The position numbers and the translations under genes are program-made. 55,742 nucleotides of DNA from UBA6772 sp965183875. Its GTDB lineage: Bacteria > Bacteroidota > Bacteroidia > Flavobacteriales > UBA7430. Each line of letters opens with the position of its first letter. The stretch's first letter is position 1. Positions 9,184-16,077 of this stretch are shown here, piece by piece. Location of the stretch: positions 1-55,742 of the forward strand of contig CBCYMK010000029.1 in the NCBI GenBank assembly GCA_965183875.1, written 5' to 3'. Under the pieces are notes generated by a model. The model was not told the origin of the DNA. It was given only the letters and a program-made list of their open reading frames with translations, and made no database searches.

Positions 9184-9745
9184 TTATAAAGTCTGTTACT
9201 TTTTGAAAGGCTTCTAGTTGAGCCGTCTTCAAATCGTCGTTAACAATCACAAGGTCAAAATCTTTAGCGTAGGTCATCTCCTCTTCAGCCTTATCTAGAC
9301 GCATCTTCAAATTAGCTTCATCTTCGGTATTTCGTGCTACTAAGCGCTCTTTTAGTACCGCTACCGATGGAGCTTTAATAAATATAGAAAGTGCTTTATC
9401 GCCGTATTGCTTCTTAAGGTTTAGCCCCCCTACAACATCAATATCAAAAATAACTTGTTTTCCCTTAGCCCATATTCTATCTACCTCAGAGCGTAGAGTC
9501 CCGTAATACCTACTGGGGTAAACTTCTTCCCATTCCAAAAAAGCATTTTCTGCTACCTTAGACCGGAATACTTCAGGTGAGAGGAAGTAATAATGTTCTC
9601 CCTCTTTTTCTTCTCCACGTGGAGCTCTACTACAAGCAGAAATAGAAAATTCTACTGGAACGCCTTGCTCTAGTAAATAATTTACAATGGTAGACTTCCC
9701 AGAACCCGAAGGGGCAGAAAAAATGATGAGTTTATCTTTAGACAT
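9176..9745 (-). CDS. gmk: Guanylate kinase
   Basis: Phosphorylates GMP to GDP. 189 residues, with P-loop 'SAPSGSGKST' at residues 10-19 and the GMP-binding segment 'SACSRAPRGEEKEGEHYYF' following. The lid/helix region ends in 'VIVNDDL'. It shares one base with the yicC stop and overlaps nadD by 8 bases, so the three are co-translated. Confidence 0.97.
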   Translation of the reverse strand: MSKDKLIIFSAPSGSGKSTIVNYLLEQGVPVEFSISACSRAPRGEEKEGEHYYFLSPEVFRSKVAENAFLEWEEVYPSRYYGTLRSEVDRIWAKGKQVIFDIDVVGGLNLKKQYGDKALSIFIKAPSVAVLKERLVARNTEDEANLKMRLDKAEEEMTYAKDFDLVIVNDDLKTAQLEAFQKVTDFING

Positions 9746-10614
9746 TATAGTACGTTGAGAACTTGCTCCTTTATTTTCTCTAGAGCATCTTTCATCTCTA
9801 CCACAAGCTTCTGTATTTCGGTATGATTTGCTTTAGAACCCATTGTATTGATTTCTCTACCTAATTCTTGAGAAATAAAACCTAATTTCTTCCCGCTAGA
9901 CTCACCTGAATTCATTGTATCTATGAAGTACTCACAGTGATTCTTTAAACGCACTTTCTCTTCTGAAACATCCAATTTTTCAATGAAATAAATCATCTCT
10001 TGTTCTAGTCTATCTCTATCGAAATCTACCGATTGTAACACATCAGAAAGTTTTGTAGAAATGCGTTCTTTAATAGTAATGATGCGTTCTTGCTCGTATT
10101 TAGGCACCTCATTATGAAGTCTGTCAATAGTGACAATTTGCTTCTTAATATCTTTTTCTAAAGAGATACCTTCAGTTTGTCTGTAGTTTACCAAATCAGC
10201 AACTGCTTCTTTTACCACATTCATCACAGCCTTCCATTCCTCTTTATCAAACTCCTCACGCTCAACCTTCATAGCATCTGGCAATCGCATAGCGGTGGTT
10301 AATAAAGCACTACTCGAAACACCAACCAATGCCACATCTTTTAAGGCATCCATATAAGTTGAAACAAGTTCTTTATTTATTTTATGATGAGACTCTGTAC
10401 TTGTGTTTTCAACAAAAATTGCCAATTCAATCTTTCCACGTCTCAGGGTATTGGCTAGATGAGAACGCACTTCCAATTCCTTTTCTTTATAAAAAGAAGG
10501 AATGCGCGTATTTATATCTACTTGCTTAGAGTTTAAACTTTTCACCTCAACGGTTACTTTCTTTTTAGGTAAAACTAAAGTAGCTCTACCAAAACCGGTC
10601 ATCGATTGAATCAT
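9745..10614 (-). CDS. yicC: YicC family endoribonuclease-like protein
   Basis: 289-residue member of the YicC/YloC family, which in E. coli and Bacillus has been linked to RNA turnover. The N-terminus 'MIQSMTGFGRA' is the family hallmark. The C-terminal DUF1732 part has 'LGFISQELGREINTMGSKA'. I chose the start at 10614 rather than the upstream in-frame ATG at 10677 because the family begins with MIQSMTGFG and because a TAnnTTTG promoter element sits at 10631-10638, inside the longer frame. First gene of the yicC-gmk-nadD operon. Confidence 0.93.
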   Translation of the reverse strand: MIQSMTGFGRATLVLPKKKVTVEVKSLNSKQVDINTRIPSFYKEKELEVRSHLANTLRRGKIELAIFVENTSTESHHKINKELVSTYMDALKDVALVGVSSSALLTTAMRLPDAMKVEREEFDKEEWKAVMNVVKEAVADLVNYRQTEGISLEKDIKKQIVTIDRLHNEVPKYEQERIITIKERISTKLSDVLQSVDFDRDRLEQEMIYFIEKLDVSEEKVRLKNHCEYFIDTMNSGESSGKKLGFISQELGREINTMGSKANHTEIQKLVVEMKDALEKIKEQVLNVL

Positions 10615-10630
10615 AATTAAATATTTGGTG

Positions 10631-10638
10631 CAAAAATA
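10631..10638 (-). promoter_or_regulatory. -7 element of yicC-gmk-nadD
   Basis: TATTTTTG on the minus strand, an exact TAnnTTTG match 17 bases before the chosen yicC ATG. No well-spaced -33 TTG was found; the nearest is about 26 bases further upstream. Confidence 0.55.
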
Positions 10639-10711
10639 AGGAAATTTGTTGAGGAAGAAAGACGCAACAGAATCCATTAATAGCTATCTTTAGAATAAAC
10701 TAAAATTAATT

Positions 10712-11770
10712 ATGAATACAAGACATATTTATTGGTTCGCCCCATACAACTTACGCTGTCCCAGCACTAAATATAGAGGAAAATACCCTGTTGAATATTT
10801 TAAAAACGAACTAAATATCTCCTGTGACTTTGTCTATCCAGAAAAATCATTTAAAGCGTTTAGTAAGTTCGCCTATATGGTCCTCAGCATTCTGTTTTTT
10901 CGAAAGAAGCACTCTTTAATAGTAATTCAAAAAATTTGTACAAACCGTATTTATGCTAAGAGCCTTAAGCTATTGATAAAATTGAGTCCAAAAAAAAGTC
11001 TTTACGATATAGATGATGCAGAGTACATAAGACACCCCAAGTCGACACTTGAATTTTTCTTAAAAAATTGCGAAAGCATTAGTGTGGGCAGTACTGAACT
11101 CTACAAATACGCTAAAGGTTTTAATAAATCTGTGTTTATTCAAACCTCTCCGATAATTGATCACTCCATACAAAAGAAAAAAAGAAATCAATTCGTAAAT
11201 GTTGGTTGGGTTGGTGATTTAGGGAATGGGAATAAAACATCAAAAGAATTCTCTCATAAAACAAGCCTTTTCAAACTCTTGTTTCCAGAACTCAAAAAGC
11301 TCAATTTCCCAATTAAACTAAGCCTTATAGGGGTAAAAAACAAGAAGGATATCCCAGAAATAAAAAATTATTTTAAAGAGTACAAAAATATTGAAATTGA
11401 TATCCCAACAGATTTAGATTGGGAGAAAGATGAATGGGTGTATGATTTGATCTCAAAATTTGACATGGGTGTATCACCCATGGTAAATCATTTGTTTAAT
11501 AAATCGAAATCTGCTTTTAAAGCAAAACAATATCTGTCTTGTGGCGTCCCTACTATCGCATGCGATGTTGGAGATAATAAGTTTTTTGTAAAACACAATT
11601 TAAATGGATTCATAATAACAAAGACTTTGACTTACGCTGAAGCAATAACTAAAATTACGACTATGACAGATGAGCAGTATTCTCAATTCAGTCAAAATTC
11701 AATTGATTCTAAGAATAACTACAGCATGAAGAACTACTGCCAAAACATTCTAAATCATTTCAACTCGTGA
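10712..11770 (+). CDS. Glycosyltransferase, GT4-like
   Basis: 352-residue protein of the GT-B fold. The N-terminal half is divergent. The C-terminal half has a donor-site pattern typical of GT4 enzymes: 'KSAFKAKQYLSCGVPTIACD' near residue 270, then 'FFVKHNLNGFII'. The acceptor and sugar cannot be told from sequence. It is AT- and lysine-rich compared with its neighbours and stands alone between yicC (divergent) and the EamA exporter (convergent, 11-base overlap of the 3' ends), which fits later insertion into the conserved neighbourhood. A TATCTTTA element lies at 10685-10692. Confidence 0.75.
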   Translation: MNTRHIYWFAPYNLRCPSTKYRGKYPVEYFKNELNISCDFVYPEKSFKAFSKFAYMVLSILFFRKKHSLIVIQKICTNRIYAKSLKLLIKLSPKKSLYDIDDAEYIRHPKSTLEFFLKNCESISVGSTELYKYAKGFNKSVFIQTSPIIDHSIQKKKRNQFVNVGWVGDLGNGNKTSKEFSHKTSLFKLLFPELKKLNFPIKLSLIGVKNKKDIPEIKNYFKEYKNIEIDIPTDLDWEKDEWVYDLISKFDMGVSPMVNHLFNKSKSAFKAKQYLSCGVPTIACDVGDNKFFVKHNLNGFIITKTLTYAEAITKITTMTDEQYSQFSQNSIDSKNNYSMKNYCQNILNHFNS

Positions 11771-12659
11771 GTAGTTTCTTAGGCTTTCTACCAACCAAAT
11801 ATACCCCCACAAATATTAAACTTGCAGCAAACAACTTAATAGGATCCAAATTATCGGATCCTACAAAAAGAGCAATTACAGTTGCCAAAACAGGCTGTAA
11901 GTAGATATAAAAACTCACAGTAGAAGCCCTAAGGTTAGAAAGTGCGTATACATTAAACATATAAGCCAATACTGAAGTCCCGAAAACTACGAATGCTATT
12001 TCGCCCCATATTTTAGGGCTAACTTCAGCCCACTCTACAAGCTGTACATCTGCAAATCCAAAAGGCAGTACAACAACAAACCCTATGGTAAATACCCATT
12101 TCATAATGGTAAGGAAATGGTACTTTTTCATAAGCGGTTTTACCAGGGTTAAATACAATCCATAGGACACTGCATTTAGAAAAACCAATAAATTCCCGAA
12201 GGCTAAATTGGGATTCGAAAGCTCAAAATCTTGTCCATATACAGCCAATACTATCGCCCCTACAGCACCTAAGGCAACACCCAATATTCTTAAAGGGAGT
12301 GTTTTTTCTGCCTGAAAAAATATAGCCAATATAAATACAATTATCGGGGTAGAAGTCATGGTTACAGAAGCATGGATAGGTGTGGTAAAATTGAGGCCTT
12401 TAAAAAACAACATCATGTTTATAGCGACTCCAAAAAGCGCACAGAGCGCTATAATACCATAATCTTCACGCTTAACTTTTTCACGTATCCAAATCCTATG
12501 AATAATTTGAAAAACGACCATAGCACCAGTAACACGAACTAATATAAAGCCTAGAGGCTGGATTGTATTAGGCATTACATCTTTAGCAAATGTAAAGGTG
12601 ATGGCATAAATTAAGTTGGCTAAGAATAAAGCCAGGTGGGACTTAACAATATTATTCAT
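11760..12659 (-). CDS. EamA/DMT-superfamily transporter
   Basis: 299-residue inner-membrane protein with about ten hydrophobic segments in two EamA repeats, the usual drug/metabolite transporter layout. The first repeat contains 'FILVRVTGAMVVFQIIHRIW'; the second ends in 'LFAASLIFVGVYLVGRKPKK', with the basic tail expected in the cytoplasm. Substrate is unknown; many relatives export amino acids or metabolites. Its ATG overlaps the 3' end of the ArsC-like gene by 8 bases, so the two are probably one operon. Confidence 0.9.
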   Translation of the reverse strand: MNNIVKSHLALFLANLIYAITFTFAKDVMPNTIQPLGFILVRVTGAMVVFQIIHRIWIREKVKREDYGIIALCALFGVAINMMLFFKGLNFTTPIHASVTMTSTPIIVFILAIFFQAEKTLPLRILGVALGAVGAIVLAVYGQDFELSNPNLAFGNLLVFLNAVSYGLYLTLVKPLMKKYHFLTIMKWVFTIGFVVVLPFGFADVQLVEWAEVSPKIWGEIAFVVFGTSVLAYMFNVYALSNLRASTVSFYIYLQPVLATVIALFVGSDNLDPIKLFAASLIFVGVYLVGRKPKKLLTS

Positions 12660-13002
12660 TGGATAAATAATTGTTTAGAGATTCTATTACCTTTTTAGTG
12701 TTTCCGACAAAAATGGTCTTGTCTACCAAAAAAACAGGCCGTTTAAGGAAGGTATATTCTTGTAGGAGTAATTTTTTAAAATCCTCTTCTTGCAAATTTT
12801 GTTCCTTCAGACCCATGGATTTGTACTTCTGAGCTCTTTTACTAAACAGCGCTTCATATGAAGAAGTAAGTGCATACATTTCGTCTAATTGAGACGCTGT
12901 AACAGGATTAGTCTTTATGTCTTGTAAGTGGAATTCGTGATTGAGCTCTTTGAGAATACGCACGCAGGTACTACAAGTAGAAAGGTAAAATGCTTTTTTC
13001 AT
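12652..13002 (-). CDS. ArsC/Spx-like thioredoxin-fold protein
   Basis: 116-residue protein of the ArsC-like superfamily. It begins MKKAFYLSTCSTCVRIL, with a CxxC (C10, C13) at the active-site position, and ends in a region resembling the arsenate-reductase 'KRPVFLVD' motif. It may be a reductase or a Spx-like regulator; arsenate reduction is not established and there is no arsenic gene nearby. An in-frame ATG at 13044 was rejected because a well-formed promoter overlaps it (13019-13049) and the fold begins at 13002. It is followed, with overlap, by the EamA exporter. Confidence 0.8.
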   Translation of the reverse strand: MKKAFYLSTCSTCVRILKELNHEFHLQDIKTNPVTASQLDEMYALTSSYEALFSKRAQKYKSMGLKEQNLQEEDFKKLLLQEYTFLKRPVFLVDKTIFVGNTKKVIESLNNYLSNE

Positions 13003-13018
13003 GTTTTTAAATCTAATA

Positions 13019-13049
13019 CAAAAATAGACAATAGCCAAGTGCAAACAAA
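13019..13049 (-). promoter_or_regulatory. Promoter of ArsC-like gene and EamA exporter
   Basis: On the minus strand TTTG (13046-13049), a 19-base spacer, then TATTTTTG (13019-13026). This is an exact Bacteroidota promoter 16 bases before the ATG at 13002, and it decides that start. Confidence 0.7.
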
Positions 13050-13217
13050 GTTCTACATTTGTAATAACTAGTCAGGAATTTATTTAAAGTCTAAAATTCT
13101 TGAGAAGATACCCTGACAAAGATATTATTAAGGTGTCCGAATACAGGAGTAAGGAGTACAAAAAATAACTGATTACAGGTTTAGGCTTTTAAATTACCCA
13201 AACCTATATTCTTTTAG

Positions 13218-13257
13218 TAACAAAATGTTGTCTGAGTGAAACGAGTTCATTTTGTTA
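13218..13257. repeat. REP-like palindromic element, copy 1
   Basis: Inverted repeat TAACAAAATG (13218-13227) with CATTTTGTTA (13248-13257), 10-base perfect arms around a 20-base centre reading TTGTCTGAG...CGAGTT. A related element with similar arms and a similar GAG/GAGTT centre is at 45039-45096. Intergenic, just upstream of the KtrA-like gene. Confidence 0.6.
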
Positions 13258-13287
13258 TCCATTTATAAGAACCAATAAAGAGAGATT

Positions 13288-13968
13288 ATGTCAGATCAAC
13301 GCTTTGCAGTAATCGGATTAGGGCAATTTGGAACGGCCATAGCAAAAAATTTAGCCCTTCGTGGAGCTGAAGTTTTAGCAATAGATAATTCGTTAGAAAA
13401 GGTAGAGAGTATAAAAGATGAGGTATCGCATGCGGTAGCACTAGACGCAACTGATAAAAGAGCACTCTTATCGCAAAACATCCAAGATATGGATGCGGTA
13501 GTAGTAGCAATAGGAGAAAATTTTCAAGGCCTCTTATTATGTACTTTCTTACTAATGGAGCTAAAAGTTAAACGCATTATTACCCGTGCTATGGGGAGTG
13601 ACCAGAGGCGTATTCTTGAAAAAATGGGTGTTACAGAAATTCTATCACCTGAAGATGAGGTGGGAGGAAATGTTGCAGAGATGCTCATCAACCCAGATGT
13701 GGTTATGTGTATTCAGCTTCCCGACGACTACGAAATTGTAGAGGTTAAAGCCCCTAAAGAAGTTTGCGGAAGAAGTTTAAAGGATATAGGTTTAAGAGAA
13801 AAATATAGTTTAAACCTGGTAACGATTTTAAGAAAAGATCTTGAAACAGATAAAGAATACCATATAATAGGTGTTCCAAATTCTAGTACAGTAGTAGAGA
13901 AGACAGATATCATAGCGCTCTTTGGACTGACCAAAAACATTGAACGGTTTTTAGAAATCAACAAATAG
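13288..13968 (+). CDS. ktrA: TrkA/KtrA-type potassium-channel RCK protein
   Basis: 226-residue cytoplasmic regulator of a K+ transporter. The N-terminal RCK_N Rossmann domain has the NAD(H)/nucleotide-binding motif 'VIGLGQFGTAIAKNL' and the acidic 'AIDNS' at the end of strand 2. The C-terminal RCK_C (TrkA_C) domain covers about residues 140-220 ('IVEVKAPKEVCGRSLKDIGL'). A single RCK unit of this length is typical of KtrA rather than the duplicated E. coli TrkA. No KtrB/TrkH membrane subunit is next to it, so the partner must be encoded elsewhere. Confidence 0.85.
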   Translation: MSDQRFAVIGLGQFGTAIAKNLALRGAEVLAIDNSLEKVESIKDEVSHAVALDATDKRALLSQNIQDMDAVVVAIGENFQGLLLCTFLLMELKVKRIITRAMGSDQRRILEKMGVTEILSPEDEVGGNVAEMLINPDVVMCIQLPDDYEIVEVKAPKEVCGRSLKDIGLREKYSLNLVTILRKDLETDKEYHIIGVPNSSTVVEKTDIIALFGLTKNIERFLEINK

Positions 13969-13987
13969 ACCTCATTTATTATACCCT

Positions 13988-14689
13988 ATGAAAGCATTTA
14001 TTATTACAGGAACCAGCAGTGGTATAGGACAAGCCTTAGCAGAACTACTTTTAAAAAACCCTAATAATATAGTTATGGGTATATCGAGGAATAATACGCT
14101 AAAACACGACAATTTTAAGCATATTCCTCTTGATTTAAACGATGTATCTGACATAGAAGCTATAGCTTTTCCGAGCATGAAAAATGCGAGCCAAATCAGT
14201 TTAATACACAACGCTGGATGGGTAGGACCTATGCAGAGAATGGGGAATCAAGAGATGGGAGCTATTGCGGCCTCGTATCTTATTAACTTAGTAGCACCTG
14301 CAATCTTATCTAATCACTTTATAGCTAGCTTTAAGGATTCTGAAGCTCAAAAAGTTATTTTAAGTATTAGTTCGGGTGCAGCGCACAACCCAGTAGAGGG
14401 ATGGAGTACTTACTGCTCTTCTAAAGCTGGTTTGGATATGTTGAGCAAATGTGTAGCAGAAGAACACAAAGATATTATTAGTCTTTCTATAGCACCTGGT
14501 AAGGTAGACAGCCCTATGCAAAATGATATTCGTTTTGCGGATGAAAAAGAATTCCCTCGGTTAAAGGAATTTCAAGGGTACCATAAAAATGGAGAACTCA
14601 GTAAGGTTTCTGAGGTAGCAGAAAAATATAAAATGATTCTGGAAAACCCAGCTAATTACAAAAACACAAGTCGTATTTCTGAACTTTAA
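13988..14689 (+). CDS. Short-chain dehydrogenase/reductase
   Basis: 233-residue NAD(P)-dependent oxidoreductase of the classical SDR family. Cofactor motif 'TGTSSGIG' at residues 8-15, 'HNAGW' at 74-78, catalytic S129 ('SISSG'), Y142 and K146 ('YCSSK'), then 'IAPGKVDSPM'. The overall pattern resembles sepiapterin-reductase-like SDRs, but the substrate is not determined. It follows the KtrA-like gene after 19 bases and its last 4 bases overlap the convergent M23 gene. Confidence 0.9.
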   Translation: MKAFIITGTSSGIGQALAELLLKNPNNIVMGISRNNTLKHDNFKHIPLDLNDVSDIEAIAFPSMKNASQISLIHNAGWVGPMQRMGNQEMGAIAASYLINLVAPAILSNHFIASFKDSEAQKVILSISSGAAHNPVEGWSTYCSSKAGLDMLSKCVAEEHKDIISLSIAPGKVDSPMQNDIRFADEKEFPRLKEFQGYHKNGELSKVSEVAEKYKMILENPANYKNTSRISEL

Positions 14690-15942
14690 AGAGCTTCAGG
14701 ATAAGGGATACTATCGAGTACTGCAGCTAGGCTATCTCTAAACAGTTCGAAACTCGGCCTTGATGAGGACGAAATTGGATCTGAAGGAGGTAGCTTACTT
14801 TTAAAAGGATCTACCTGAGCGCCATTTTTCCAAAATCTATAACACACATGAGGACCAGTAGCTAAGCCTGTACTACCAACGTAACCAATGGTTTCTCCTT
14901 GTTTTACATGAGCCCCTACCTTTATCCCTTTTGCAATCTTAGACATATGTAAGTACTGTGTTGTATAGGTTCCATTATGCCTAACTTTCACATAATTTCC
15001 ATTGTATTTGGTGTAAGTAGAAGCAATAACAACTCCATCGGCAGTAGACCAAATTGGAGTTCCTCGTGGGGCTGCGTAATCTGTTCCCTTATGCGACTTC
15101 CATCTTTTTTGTACTGGATGGAATCTGTTTCTTGAAAATTTAGAAGATATGCGACTGTTTTTTACAGGGGTTTTTAAAAAGAACTTGCGTAAGTTTTTTC
15201 CTTCTTGATCGAAGTAGTCGTCGAAGCCAGTATCGTTAAAAGGATAGGCATAAAAATCCTGTCCTAAATGATTAAAATACGCGGCTTTCACTTCGCCCAC
15301 CCCAACAAATTCACCCTCTAAGTATTTGGCCTCATAAAGTACTTTAAATCGATCTCCTGGTTGTACGTGCCTAAAGTCTAAGGTCCAACAATAAATTTCA
15401 TCTGAAATAATTTCACATAATCGATCAGACAGACCACTTGCAGCACCTGTTAAAAAAAAACTGGAACCTTTCTCAATTATTCCCGCATCCTCAATTAGTT
15501 TTACTTCTATGGGCTTTTGAGCATTGTAAATTTTTAATGAATCTCTAAAGTCATAAACTACGTAGTTTATTTTATCTTCTTCGTAGATAAACATCTGCGC
15601 ATTTTCTCTTCCTGCAGTATCCTGTACACAAAACAAAGCATAAGCATTTCCCGCTTTTAAGTAACGAACATCTTGTTCTGTCCTTCTAGTCTTACGAGCG
15701 ATTTTGTCTATTTGAGAATAAGAGACTCCAAATTCGTTTAAAATTTTCCCTAGAGACTCTCCCGATTTGATTACACTTTTAATTACCAAAAAAGAATCTG
15801 CTTCAAAACCATATTCAACAACTGGTTCTGGAGCCGTAATAACGGATATTACTTGTACAGAGTCCTCTGTTTGAGGAGAAGAACAAGCGGTAAACAAAGC
15901 AATTAAAACAACAACAAAAGGGGCGTAAGACTTCATAAACAA
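14686..15942 (-). CDS. M23 family metallopeptidase lipoprotein with LysM-like region
   Basis: Putative peptidoglycan endopeptidase of 418 residues. It has a lipoprotein signal with 'ALFTAC' (Cys near residue 20), an N-terminal region 'IKSGESLGKILNEFGVSYSQ' resembling LysM/OapA wall-binding domains, a middle domain, and a C-terminal lysostaphin-like domain. The zinc site shows H284 and D288 in 'SHKGTDYAAPRGTP'. The third-ligand motif reads 'GPHVCYRFW' (H365-V366-C367) instead of the usual HxH, so a Cys stands where the ligand His normally is. ATG at 15936 is an equally good start. Confidence 0.88.
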   Translation of the reverse strand: MFMKSYAPFVVVLIALFTACSSPQTEDSVQVISVITAPEPVVEYGFEADSFLVIKSVIKSGESLGKILNEFGVSYSQIDKIARKTRRTEQDVRYLKAGNAYALFCVQDTAGRENAQMFIYEEDKINYVVYDFRDSLKIYNAQKPIEVKLIEDAGIIEKGSSFFLTGAASGLSDRLCEIISDEIYCWTLDFRHVQPGDRFKVLYEAKYLEGEFVGVGEVKAAYFNHLGQDFYAYPFNDTGFDDYFDQEGKNLRKFFLKTPVKNSRISSKFSRNRFHPVQKRWKSHKGTDYAAPRGTPIWSTADGVVIASTYTKYNGNYVKVRHNGTYTTQYLHMSKIAKGIKVGAHVKQGETIGYVGSTGLATGPHVCYRFWKNGAQVDPFKSKLPPSDPISSSSRPSFELFRDSLAAVLDSIPYPEAL

Positions 15943-16029
15943 GATATAAGACTAAGTAAATTTTACGTACCGAATTTAGGAATTTATAGGCTTATTAGAA
16001 TTAGGATTTAATAATTCTATTAACAAAAT

Positions 16030-16060
16030 AAAAAGGGCTCCAAAATAGGAGCCCTTTTTT
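16030..16060 (-). terminator. Terminator of the secreted trypsin gene
   Basis: Perfect stem AAAAGGGCTCC (16031-16041) and GGAGCCCTTTT (16048-16058) with a 6-base loop. A-rich and T-rich flanks on both sides make it usable in either direction; it lies 18 bases past the protease stop. Confidence 0.85.
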
Positions 16061-16077
16061 ATAAAATAAGATCGCAG

